Shown here: positions 49,931 through 58,464 of the stretch, piece after piece | How positions within the stretch are numbered: position 1 is the first letter of the stretch | How the letters are laid out: every line of letters begins with the position of its first letter | Assembly (NCBI GenBank): GCA_001799995.1 | Contig: MGUK01000044.1 | Coordinates: 1-64,000 of the forward strand | Direction of reading: 5' to 3' | Length of the DNA stretch: 64,000 nucleotides | Source: Elusimicrobia bacterium GWF2_62_30 | Lineage (GTDB): Bacteria; Elusimicrobiota; Elusimicrobia; Elusimicrobiales; UBA9959 | Position numbers and translations under genes: made by a program | Notes under the pieces: model-generated | Databases searched by the model: none | The model's input: the letters and a program-made list of their open reading frames with translations, nothing else | What the model was told of the DNA's origin: nothing

Positions 49931-51324
49931 CGATGGAACATTACTTGTTTCAGCTTGCGCAGCCGGGGCACGACTTTTCTCATTGCCTGGGCGGGATTAA
50001 GCAGGAGTTCGCTGAAAATACGCTTAACCCACTGCCGCCAGGGCTGGCAGGCCAGTGTTATTCGCGTAACCATGCGCTCCAATTCCTCTTCGCTATGCTC
50101 AAGCGTAAAGAACGGGACATCTTTATCCGTCAGCCAGTAGCTGTCGTCTATACGTCCGCTGGCCCGGAGAACTTCATACACCTCGGTATTGGGATAGACC
50201 CAGAGGCGCGCCACGCCCGCGAATTCAAAATATTTTATCTTCTGCAATTTCTTTACGAGGTCTATGGTTTCAGCCACGGTTTCATCATTCTCCCCGGGAA
50301 AGCCCACCATGAGGTAGGTGGCGATACGGATACTCCTGCCTTTGAGCATTTCAAAGGTTTTGATGACCTCGTCGCGCGTTATGTTCTTATGGATGGACTT
50401 AAGCAGTTTTTCGCTGCCCGTTTCCAGGCCGAAGCCGATACCCTCGAATCCGGCCTTTTCCATTATCTCGAACAGTTCCACGCTGGCCGGCTTTATGCGG
50501 GCCGAGCAGAGAAACCTCATTTTTATGCCGCGCCGGATTATTTCGCGGCAGATCTCTATGGCCCTGGGCTGGTTAAGCGTAAAGGTGTCGTCAGCTATCT
50601 GCAGTACCTTTATCTGCGGAAAGTTCTCGGCTATATGAGCTATTTCATCCACCACGTTCTTTACCGAACGGGTGCGGAAACGGCGCCGGGAAATAGTATG
50701 AAGGCAGCAGAAGCTGCAGCGGTAAGGGCAGCCGCGGCTGGTCAGGATACAGCCCATCTCACGCAGCGGCTCAGGTTTGATGAAGAGTTCATGCTTGGGG
50801 AAAGGGATGGAATCCAGGTCCTCTATCAGCGGCCTTTGGGGTGTCAGTACAGCGGCACCAGCCTTACGGTAGGCAATTCCCTTTACCGTCCCGAGGTCTT
50901 CCCCGGAGGAAAGCACCCGCAGGAGCTCAACGATAGTGGCTTCCCCTTCTCCTATAACCACGCAGTCCAGCGGATAGTTATCAAGCAGCTGCGCCGGATA
51001 GATGGAAGCGTGCACCCCTCCGGCTATTATACGGGCCCCGGGGAGCAGTTCCCGGGCTTTCTTTATGGTTTTATAACACTCCACCCGGTTCATGGTGAAG
51101 ATCTGTACCAGCAGGAAATCAGGCCTGAACCCGGACAATTCCGCCTCTACGGCTGCCGACGCCGCCGCCAGGTCGTCGTTGTTATGGCTTAACGTACGGA
51201 TGTCGTACCCCTCCCGCTCCAGGACCGCGTGAAGGTAGGCAAGGCCAAGTCCATATGAATTGTCCTTGGAATGAGCCTGAGCGTTTACCTGTAGCGGCGG
51301 ACTTACAAGCAGGATCTTTTTCAT
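49927..51324 (-). CDS. B12-binding radical SAM protein
   Basis: A 465-residue protein. The N-terminal B12-binding-like domain (about 1-150) starts ILLVSPPLQVNAQAHSKDN and has PDFLLVQIF and IIAGGVHASIYP. The radical SAM domain has the 4Fe-4S motif SRGCPYRCSFCCLH (CxxxCxxC). Such enzymes do methylations or ring changes at unreactive carbons. In a polysaccharide operon it may alter a sugar or lipid carrier; the substrate cannot be told. A truncated homologue lies at 59344-59520. Confidence 0.82.
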   Translation of the reverse strand: MKKILLVSPPLQVNAQAHSKDNSYGLGLAYLHAVLEREGYDIRTLSHNNDDLAAASAAVEAELSGFRPDFLLVQIFTMNRVECYKTIKKARELLPGARIIAGGVHASIYPAQLLDNYPLDCVVIGEGEATIVELLRVLSSGEDLGTVKGIAYRKAGAAVLTPQRPLIEDLDSIPFPKHELFIKPEPLREMGCILTSRGCPYRCSFCCLHTISRRRFRTRSVKNVVDEIAHIAENFPQIKVLQIADDTFTLNQPRAIEICREIIRRGIKMRFLCSARIKPASVELFEIMEKAGFEGIGFGLETGSEKLLKSIHKNITRDEVIKTFEMLKGRSIRIATYLMVGFPGENDETVAETIDLVKKLQKIKYFEFAGVARLWVYPNTEVYEVLRASGRIDDSYWLTDKDVPFFTLEHSEEELERMVTRITLACQPWRQWVKRIFSELLLNPAQAMRKVVPRLRKLKQVMFHR

Positions 51325-52355
51325 ATTTCTCCTAGTAACGCATCAGCTATTGTTTTCGCGAAACGCTCGACTGAAAAGCTGCGGCCCTTTTCGCTGTTCA
51401 AGAAGGTTTCTATTGCCTGCAGGCGTGAAAGGTATTCGGCGTCGGTCATTTCTTTCATGCGCTTATACAAAGCTTCGTAATCATGGAACTCCCGCTTATC
51501 CAGGAAGCACTCTTGCGGGATGTGCTCTTTGATATTCGGGGCGCCCCAGTAAACCGGCAGGCAGCCCGCCAGAAAACAATCGAATATCTTCTCGCTGATA
51601 TATCCGGGCATCCCGCAGTTGTTCTCGTAACATACGGAAAATTTATATTTTCCCAGGACATCCAGCTTCCGGGCGGCCTCCCCCCTGTAGGACGGGAACC
51701 TGGGGGCCAGTATTTTCCTGAGAAACTTTATCCTGTTAAGAGCGCGCCAGAGTCTGGGCCCCTGGAACAGGTATTCATCCCAGCCTCGCCCATAAAGGTC
51801 GAACTCCCCGGGATGGTGGGCTTCGAACCAGCGGATCACCTCTTCACGCTTTGAATACAATTCGACCGGATGTGCGGATTTACGGTGCCCGGCTATCACA
51901 ACGCACAGGTTCTTTTTTTTCGAAAGGTCCTTGGGAATACTCTGCGGCAGCACGTTCCCGTAATTGAATTTGAAGTAGAACTTATTGTCCACCAGACCAT
52001 CATTCCATGTCAGTATGCGGTCGAACTGCTTATGCAGGGAGAAGTCCCAGTTCTGCGGCACGATCGTTTCCGGTTCCTGCAATAACACGCATTTGAAAAC
52101 GCGGTCCGCCCACTTCCCCAGAAGTTCATTAACCGGCCGCAAAGGGATATCAAGGAACAGAACGGCGTCCGGGATGGTATTTTCCGCAAGGTAGACGTCA
52201 AAAGTATTACAGCTGCTTCCCGCAGCCTCAATAGTGCTTTTTAGCGCACGGAAGCCGGCCAGGCAATTGTCGCGGTTGAGCACGGAGGCGGCATCAAAGA
52301 CAGCGTTCTTGGCGTACAACGGGGCGACCCAGATTGCGATTTTTTTAGGTTCCAT
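51321..52355 (-). CDS. GT10 alpha-1,3/4-fucosyltransferase-like protein
   Basis: A 344-residue enzyme. The conserved donor region is clear: YKFSVCYENNCGMPGYISEKI, then FDCFLAGCLPVYWGAP and IPQECFLDKREF. GT10 enzymes transfer L-fucose from GDP-fucose. A GDP-fucose-synthase-like gene is at 60692, so donor synthesis is plausible, although a colitose donor is also possible. The 3' end overlaps the radical SAM gene by four bases; a fragment of a homologue is at 59517-59678. Confidence 0.88.
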   Translation of the reverse strand: MEPKKIAIWVAPLYAKNAVFDAASVLNRDNCLAGFRALKSTIEAAGSSCNTFDVYLAENTIPDAVLFLDIPLRPVNELLGKWADRVFKCVLLQEPETIVPQNWDFSLHKQFDRILTWNDGLVDNKFYFKFNYGNVLPQSIPKDLSKKKNLCVVIAGHRKSAHPVELYSKREEVIRWFEAHHPGEFDLYGRGWDEYLFQGPRLWRALNRIKFLRKILAPRFPSYRGEAARKLDVLGKYKFSVCYENNCGMPGYISEKIFDCFLAGCLPVYWGAPNIKEHIPQECFLDKREFHDYEALYKRMKEMTDAEYLSRLQAIETFLNSEKGRSFSVERFAKTIADALLGEI

Positions 52356-52395
52356 ATCTGCGACTCATTAAACAGTTCCGGCAACACTACGGCTA

Positions 52396-53394
52396 TTATT
52401 CAAACAAGCACTTGTAATCGCCTGAAATCATTTTTTTCAATGCCCGTTTAACCCGCGGGAGATTAGGGATGAAAAGCAGCGCCGGCAAATGAATCAGCCA
52501 GAATACCGGATATTTGTAAAGATAATGCGCCATCCCTTTCGCAATTTTCACCTTGCTCGCAAGATCCGACGGCTTTAAAGTCAGGATCGCCATCAGGTTA
52601 GACGCGACGCGTTGCCTGATAAATTCGTCGAAGATTTCCGGAGAATATCCTTCTGTATTAAGGCGGGACAACGTGTCAAGGTGAGAAACCCCTGCCCATA
52701 ACTGGTTCCCGAAATTTCCCTGCCATCTCGGGTTGCGTATCCGGACAATTACCGGCGGGGACGACAACACGATCCCGGGCCTGTTCCTCATTATCCTGAT
52801 CAGGCCGGCAAGATGCACCCATTGGCTGCCGTAAGAATCGGCCAGGTCGATCCGTTCCCAATCGGCCCGTCTGACAATGACCGACGCCATCGAGGAGGTC
52901 GCCCACATGGTGCTCTGAAAAAAGGAATTCCCGTCGGGGTATACTTTGTCCGCGGCCGGACGCGCCGCATACACCATCTCTTTGCGAACCATGTTGTAAT
53001 GATCCGCCGGAGCGATACAGGCGGCCGGTTTGGGATCACTGAACGCTAAAACTTTGGCCCGGATTACGGATACTGCGTCCGGGCTCAAATAATCATCGTC
53101 CCCGATGAGCCAGACATATTCACCTTTCGCCGCCCTTATCGCCAGATCGACATTGCGGTCATAACCGGCATTTTCAGCGTTCCTGCGGTATCTTACAAGC
53201 CCCGGATATTGCGCCTGATACTTTTCGGATATCTCTCCCGTTGCGTCCCGGGAACAATTGTCCGAGATTAATATTTCGATGTCATCTATTTTTTTCGCCA
53301 GTACCTCGTTAAGAATAGAGTCTATGGCCCCTTTAAGATATTCCGCCCCATTATACGTGGGGATCGCGAACGTTAAGAGAGGAAGACTGGTCAC
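52396..53394 (-). CDS. RfbV-like family 2 glycosyltransferase (dideoxyhexosyl transferase candidate)
   Basis: A 332-residue GT2: LLTFAIPTYNGAEYLKGAIDSIL, ILISDNCSRDATGEI, AGYDRNVDLAIRAAKGEYVWLIGDDDY, then a tail with SVIVRRADWERID. The arrangement resembles abequosyltransferase RfbV of Salmonella as remembered. The start overlaps the stop of the abequose/paratose-synthase-like gene by four bases, so that its product is the likely donor. Confidence 0.72.
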   Translation of the reverse strand: MTSLPLLTFAIPTYNGAEYLKGAIDSILNEVLAKKIDDIEILISDNCSRDATGEISEKYQAQYPGLVRYRRNAENAGYDRNVDLAIRAAKGEYVWLIGDDDYLSPDAVSVIRAKVLAFSDPKPAACIAPADHYNMVRKEMVYAARPAADKVYPDGNSFFQSTMWATSSMASVIVRRADWERIDLADSYGSQWVHLAGLIRIMRNRPGIVLSSPPVIVRIRNPRWQGNFGNQLWAGVSHLDTLSRLNTEGYSPEIFDEFIRQRVASNLMAILTLKPSDLASKVKIAKGMAHYLYKYPVFWLIHLPALLFIPNLPRVKRALKKMISGDYKCLFE

Positions 53395-54296
53395 ATACCC
53401 TTCTTTGTTGCTGAAGCGGCAACAGTACGGGAAAGCCCTTCTTTAAGAGAGAAAGCGGGTTTCCATCCGAGGTTTTTCAGCTCTATCGGGTCCGCGAACG
53501 AGTTCATTATCTCGTCGTCCCTATAGGGCAGCGCGCCGAAATCCAGGAAGGTCGGGCTGCCGGAAACTTCTTTAACGGTCTCGGCGAATTCCTTTATAGA
53601 AGTGCTGACGCCGGTACCTACCTCGAAGGTCTTAAACCTGAAACTGTTTTTTTCCGCGAAATCGACGACGGTCCTGTAAGCGCTGACGACGTCGGACACA
53701 TAAACGAAATCCCGCTTTTGATGTCCGTAGGTAAGGGCCAGCCGCTCCTGCGGATTAACGGCTATGGCGTCTATCAGCATCGGCACGAATTTAGCGCGTG
53801 AATCCCCCTCGCCGTACAGATGTTCCAGCACGAGATTGCAGACCTTGATACTCTTGGAAAAGTGGTGCAGCCATTTTAAAAAGACTTTTTTAGAAAGCGA
53901 GTAATTGATCAGGTGAAAATATGAAAGATTTTCCTTGTTGAAATAGGAATCGGTATTAATGAAGGTTTTTAATCCGTGTTTAATCCCTTCCTCGATCAAT
54001 TGCACAGGGAAGACCAGGTTTGTATCTATCGCCTTTATGCAGGAAGGGTCGCCGCGCCCGTATTCCGTAGCTGCGTGTATGATCGTATCGATCTGTTCCG
54101 CGGCGAATATTTCAGGCAGGGCAGTGCGGTCGATATCGTACATTTTAAGAGAGGGATCCGAAACCAGATGGGTTATTCTCTCTAAACTGGAGAAGCTCCT
54201 TTTCAGCGCAGTGACTTTTATTCCCTCGCCGGAAAGGAGCATCTCAAGAATATGGCTCCCCAGGAAACCGGTAGCCCCGGTCAACAGAACATTCAT
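53391..54296 (-). CDS. CDP-abequose/paratose-synthase-like SDR reductase (third copy)
   Basis: A 301-residue homologue of the cassette enzymes, more diverged: VLLTGATGFLGSHILEMLL, HAATEYGRGDPSCIKAIDTNL, INYSLSKKVFLKWL (YxxxK), LVLEHLYGEGDSRAKFVPM and GHQKRDFVYVSDVVSAY. It has no rfbE-like partner beside it, so it would supply paratose or abequose directly to the RfbV-like enzyme. The start overlaps the CgeB fragment by four bases. Confidence 0.72.
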   Translation of the reverse strand: MNVLLTGATGFLGSHILEMLLSGEGIKVTALKRSFSSLERITHLVSDPSLKMYDIDRTALPEIFAAEQIDTIIHAATEYGRGDPSCIKAIDTNLVFPVQLIEEGIKHGLKTFINTDSYFNKENLSYFHLINYSLSKKVFLKWLHHFSKSIKVCNLVLEHLYGEGDSRAKFVPMLIDAIAVNPQERLALTYGHQKRDFVYVSDVVSAYRTVVDFAEKNSFRFKTFEVGTGVSTSIKEFAETVKEVSGSPTFLDFGALPYRDDEIMNSFADPIELKNLGWKPAFSLKEGLSRTVAASATKKGM

Positions 54297-54508
54297 TTCC
54301 CCCCCCAGATAGCCGACAGGATCTCTTTTAACCGGGCCTCATAGGTGTGCTCTTTTTCAGCCCGGCCCTTACCGGCCAGCAGCACGGCAAGGCGCTCCGG
54401 CTCGTTATCGAGGTAATACCTGATCTGCTGCGCGCATTCCTCCGGCGAGGAAAAGACCGCCACTTCTTCCCCGATCTTCAGATAATGTTCCAGGCCGGCG
54501 TTGTGCAT
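54293..54508 (-). pseudogene. C-terminal fragment of a CgeB-like glycosyltransferase
   Basis: The 71-codon frame reads GLEHYLKIGEEVAVFSSPEE and so on to the C-terminus, equal to the last 68 or so residues of the full gene at 59679-60695. Over bases 54321-54499 versus 59707-59885 only three differences were counted, so the copy is recent. Identity stops at 54499, where MHNA replaces the upstream part. It has an ATG, a promoter box (54529-54539) and ATGA coupling to the next gene, so it may persist as a leader for the operon. Confidence 0.85.
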
Positions 54509-54528
54509 AATATTTTTTTCGTATTTAC

Positions 54529-54539
54529 ATTATATTATA
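54529..54539 (-). promoter_or_regulatory. Overlapping TATAAT boxes at the fragment/operon start
   Basis: Two overlapping TATAAT boxes on the minus strand lie 21-31 bases upstream of the CgeB-fragment ATG (54506-54508). GCGGGC/GCCCGC (54545-54562) forms a hairpin just upstream. This could drive the minus-strand operon towards 46003. Confidence 0.45.
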
Positions 54540-54627
54540 TGCGGCGGGCGCATAAGCCCGCTGCCAGGGCACGCATGGACTAACACGCCCAAACTGGCTC
54601 GCCGGACCTTGACGGTCAGCGGAGCGG

Positions 54628-56709
54628 CTATAGGACAAAAAGCAGAAGAGCCGCCAATAAAGCCACGTATGGCGCCATAATCGCCAGAATGAGAGAAACC
54701 GGCTGAAACTTGAACTGAACAGTGTAACTTCCTTCCGCGGGAAGCAGAGTTCCCATAAATATATGGTTAACGCTCAGCAGCTGCGCCTTCTTGCCGTCGA
54801 CAAACACCTCCCACCCTGGAACGAAATTATTATTAAAGGATACCAGAACTGGGCCATTGGTTTGTACCCGTACGACTGCTTTGTTAGGCCACAATTCTGT
54901 GTGCAGTATCTTGGCACTAATCTTCACTGCGGGACCAGCTTTCGAAACGGGAATATTTATCGTCGGAATATCCGGACGGGCCAGTATATCGGAGACAACA
55001 GCATCGACATAGCGGTTATCGTTCTCATACCCGGCTCTTAGTATCCTGGCCTCTTCCCGGATATCCTGGGCTACGGTAAAGAGATGGGCAACGACCTGGG
55101 TGTCCTTAAGATGCCAGTAAATAGGGTTGCCTAAAGGATCGTATCCGTGGGAATAAGGAGACTTCCGCACATACCAGTCTGTATCCGTGTAATCATAATC
55201 TTTACTAATTCCGAGCCTTCTCTCATTTAGGTCCATGAGGACCGGGGATACAATTCTTCCTGCAAGAGCGGCCCTGTACGTCTTTTCACAATGTTGCGGT
55301 TTGCATATACTGCCTCCAGGTAAACAGTAGACAAGCAACAGCCAGTCAAAAATCGCCAAGGCGGCGACAGCGACAAGCTGATGCCTGCGGGAACTTATAA
55401 AACCGTCCACACCAAGAACAAAGTACAGTCCAGAAAGAACCACGAACTCATACCACGGCGCGTGCTGGTAAAGCAGGAACAGGACCAGAAAAGCAAGAAA
55501 TGTCCGCAGGCACCATTTTCCCCGGCCTACGGCGTTCAGAACGCCGTTGCCGACAGCATCTCCCAACCAGGTAACCGTAAGGATCACCAGCGCGATAATA
55601 CTGTAATCCACCCCAAGGACCCACCACCGGTTAGAACTAAAAAGCGGCACGCGCCTTATTAATGCGCTCAGATGATGGCCCGTCGCGCTTGAATAGATAA
55701 GACCCGCGGCAACGATGGCGCCCCAGAAATAATACTCAGGTCGGAGTTTCGGCTTCCTGCAGATCGCGTTAATGAGAAGAAGACAAGTTGCCCACCCGGC
55801 TCCGAGGGTCCAGCCGGCTCCGGCGCCGGGTCGGAAACTCGCCCAGTTGATCAGGCCCAGGATTGCCTGGAATGGGTCGTTATAAGTATATGCCCAGCCG
55901 CCACCGCCTAAGGCGCGGAGGCGCGGCTCCGGGTTAGCGTAGTCCCCTGAAAAACCGGAATAGTTAAAGCCAAGATTAGCTAGGCCTGGATAAATAAGGA
56001 TCAGGTGTACGGCCAGCAACGGGAGCAGGAACAAAACAAGCCTGAGACCGACTTCTTCTAATCTGGCCCTCTCCGCGCAGTACCGGTAAGTAAACAAAAC
56101 ATAAGCGACAAAGATCCCGGTATTTACCAGATTCATCCATTGGTAACCGGAGGCATAAACAAAGCCGAGAAGGATACCGAATAAAGGCCAGTTCGACAGT
56201 TTCCGTTCGCCCTTCACTATTGCATGGGCGGCGGCCAGCAGCCAGGGGAGCGCGGCAAACGAAAAAATGAACCACACCTGACCAATATTGACAACCATCG
56301 TCGTAAGGGTATAAATGAACGCGCCTAAACAAGCGATATCTTGCTCGGACTCTGCGGCCCGGAAATATACATAGGCCCCTACGCCGCCCATAAGAACTAC
56401 GAACTGAAGCATCCACTCATAAGCCAGCATGGGAGGGACAAGCAGCGCCAGGACTGCGAAGGGAAACTGGAAAAGCGCAAAATGCCCTATCTGGAAAAGC
56501 GAAGGGAAAAAAGTGCCGGACTGAATGAAAGGATTCCACAGAGGGAGCATCCCGTTCGCCAGACAATCGCGGAAATATACGAAGTTGTCGAAACTTAAAT
56601 CATGGGTATCCCAACCGGTGAAGCCCAGGCCTATCAGACGCTGCGCTCCGAATATAATGATGATGGGGATAAGGAAATAGAACAAAGACATTGGACGCTT
56701 CTGGTCCAT
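54628..56709 (-). CDS. YfhO-family membrane protein
   Basis: A 693-residue protein with about 12 hydrophobic segments and a C-terminal periplasmic beta domain of about 120 residues. GWDTHDLSFDNFVYFRDCL and GMLPLWNPFIQSGTFF are the YfhO signature. The C-terminal NGPVLVSFNNNFVPGWEVFVDGKKAQ and LLPAEGSYTVQFKFQP are typical as well. YfhO proteins belong to the GT-C-like fold and are linked to glycosylation of wall polymers. GC content appears a little lower than in its neighbours. Confidence 0.85.
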   Translation of the reverse strand: MDQKRPMSLFYFLIPIIIIFGAQRLIGLGFTGWDTHDLSFDNFVYFRDCLANGMLPLWNPFIQSGTFFPSLFQIGHFALFQFPFAVLALLVPPMLAYEWMLQFVVLMGGVGAYVYFRAAESEQDIACLGAFIYTLTTMVVNIGQVWFIFSFAALPWLLAAAHAIVKGERKLSNWPLFGILLGFVYASGYQWMNLVNTGIFVAYVLFTYRYCAERARLEEVGLRLVLFLLPLLAVHLILIYPGLANLGFNYSGFSGDYANPEPRLRALGGGGWAYTYNDPFQAILGLINWASFRPGAGAGWTLGAGWATCLLLINAICRKPKLRPEYYFWGAIVAAGLIYSSATGHHLSALIRRVPLFSSNRWWVLGVDYSIIALVILTVTWLGDAVGNGVLNAVGRGKWCLRTFLAFLVLFLLYQHAPWYEFVVLSGLYFVLGVDGFISSRRHQLVAVAALAIFDWLLLVYCLPGGSICKPQHCEKTYRAALAGRIVSPVLMDLNERRLGISKDYDYTDTDWYVRKSPYSHGYDPLGNPIYWHLKDTQVVAHLFTVAQDIREEARILRAGYENDNRYVDAVVSDILARPDIPTINIPVSKAGPAVKISAKILHTELWPNKAVVRVQTNGPVLVSFNNNFVPGWEVFVDGKKAQLLSVNHIFMGTLLPAEGSYTVQFKFQPVSLILAIMAPYVALLAALLLFVL

Positions 56710-56753
56710 AAAATTCTCCTAAACCCAGGCATTCCGCTGCCGGCTACGCTTCC

Positions 56754-57455
56754 TTAACTCCTGCCGAAACGCAGTCGTATGAGCGTAGTTAAAAACGAAA
56801 GCATGAAAACAATAAGGTTCCGCTTCGTCTCCCCGTGCTTGCGCTTTTCGAACCTGAACGGCAGTTCTTTTATACGCAGCCCCGGGACCTTCTTCACCAG
56901 CTTGTAAAATATTTCTTCTACGATATCGAAGTTCTCCGTGGTCAGTGCAAGCCCCTTGAGCAGTTCCCCCCTGTAAAGTTTGAAGCTGTTGGAGATATCG
57001 TTGCAGGGTATCCCGAGCACCAGTGAGTAAATAATATTAAGCGTACGGCTCATCAGCACAAGGGCCAGACTGTTATCTGTCCGCCCCCCGTCCACGTACC
57101 TGGAGGCCACCACCACGTCCGCGCTCTCCCTGGCTTGCCACAGTTCGGCCAGGAAGGCCGGGGCGTGAGACCCGTCTGCGTCCATGAAGACGACATACGT
57201 GCCGGCGGCCTCTGAAATCCCGGTCCGCACCGCGTCGCCGTAGGCGTCGCTGCCGCGCCGGTTCACGCACCTGACGCCCAGGCCGCGGCACAGTGCCGCG
57301 GTTTCGTCCAGCGGCTGGAAGGAGTCCACCACCAGTATCTCGAACGCGCCTGTAAGTTCAGCCGCCACCCGCTTGATTTCCGGGAGCAGCAGGGCCAGGT
57401 TGTCCCGCTCTCTGTAGGCGGGCAGCACAATGCTTAGTTCTGTTTTACCGGGCAT
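56754..57455 (-). CDS. DPM1-like GT2 polyprenyl-phosphate glycosyl synthase, cassette B
   Basis: The 233-residue homologue of 44143-44844: LSIVLPAYRERDNLALLLP, EILVVDSFQPLDET, AYGDAVRTGI, FMDADGSHAPAF, SADVVVASRYV, ISNSFKLYRGELL, FEKRKHGETKRNL. Roughly half of residues are identical by eye. Again it overlaps the rfbE-like gene by 11 bases. Confidence 0.78.
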   Translation of the reverse strand: MPGKTELSIVLPAYRERDNLALLLPEIKRVAAELTGAFEILVVDSFQPLDETAALCRGLGVRCVNRRGSDAYGDAVRTGISEAAGTYVVFMDADGSHAPAFLAELWQARESADVVVASRYVDGGRTDNSLALVLMSRTLNIIYSLVLGIPCNDISNSFKLYRGELLKGLALTTENFDIVEEIFYKLVKKVPGLRIKELPFRFEKRKHGETKRNLIVFMLSFLTTLIRLRFGRS

Positions 57456-58464
57456 TTTTCACCCAGTTTAGCATCTTGATGATGCCGGATCTTTTGTCCA
57501 CGCGCGGGGACCATTTAAACATGGAACGCGCGGCGGTTATATCCGCCACGAAAACCTTCTGGTCGCTCTGCCTGAAAGGCAGCCTTTTGTATTTCAGTTT
57601 AACGCCCATGATATCTTCCAGCTCGGCGAACAGCTCCAGCAGGGAAAGGCTGTTGTTCATGCCGCCGCCGATATTGAACGGCCGCCCCTTCGCCCTGCCG
57701 ATGCAGCCGGGGACCTTGTAATACAGTTCAGCCGCGTCGTCGGCGTGGAGCACGTCCCGCACCTGCTTGCCCGTGCCTGAAATGGTGAAGACTTTGCCTT
57801 TACCGGCGGCGGCTTCCACCGCCTGCCGGCAGAACCAGCCTATCCAACCCTGGTCGTAGGTGGAGAACTGGCGGCCGCCGAAGATGGAGGAGTGGCGAAA
57901 AACAACGGTCTTCAGGCCGAACATCTTCGCGTAGTCCAGCACGTACTGGTCCGCCGCGCCCTTGGAACAGCCATAAGGAGTTGTGAAGTGCAGAGGCGTC
58001 GCTTCATCGAACCCTTTCGGTTTCCCCTTACAGACGAAACGGGTCGGGGTAGCGGCGTATTTGTGATCCTCCAGATCGCCATAGACCTTGTTGGTGGACG
58101 AATACACCACCACGGTAGCCGGCGAGAAGCGGCGCACCGCCTCCAGGAGGTTCTGCGTCCCCACGGCGTTCACCTCGAAATCCATCCGCGGGTCCTGCAG
58201 CGAAGTGGTCATCGCCACCTGTCCGGCCAAATGATAGATAACGTCCGGCCTGATCGTTTTAACGGCCGCGTCCAGCCGGGACCTGTCCCGGATGTCTGCT
58301 TTCAGAAAGCCGAACTTCCCGAGGGACTTCAGCCACGCCAGGTTCTTTTCCGCGCCGTGCCGGTACAGGTTATCGTATACCCACAGCTTGTCCTTCAAAG
58401 CGAGCGCCTTGCAAGCGATATTGCTTCCCAGGAACCCGCAGCCGCCGGTGATAAGTATTTTCAT
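57445..58464 (-). CDS. rfbE: CDP-paratose 2-epimerase-like SDR, cassette B
   Basis: The 339-residue protein, same length as the cassette A enzyme: ILITGGCGFLGSNIACKA, YHLAGQVAMTTSLQDPRMDF, VVYSSTNKVYGDLEDHKY, TTPYGCSKGAADQYVLDYA, VFRHSSIFGGRQFSTYDQG, SGTGKQVRDVLHADDA. It probably makes CDP-tyvelose. The conserved lengths and overlaps show that cassettes A and B share ancestry. Confidence 0.83.
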   Translation of the reverse strand: MKILITGGCGFLGSNIACKALALKDKLWVYDNLYRHGAEKNLAWLKSLGKFGFLKADIRDRSRLDAAVKTIRPDVIYHLAGQVAMTTSLQDPRMDFEVNAVGTQNLLEAVRRFSPATVVVYSSTNKVYGDLEDHKYAATPTRFVCKGKPKGFDEATPLHFTTPYGCSKGAADQYVLDYAKMFGLKTVVFRHSSIFGGRQFSTYDQGWIGWFCRQAVEAAAGKGKVFTISGTGKQVRDVLHADDAAELYYKVPGCIGRAKGRPFNIGGGMNNSLSLLELFAELEDIMGVKLKYKRLPFRQSDQKVFVADITAARSMFKWSPRVDKRSGIIKMLNWVKNAR

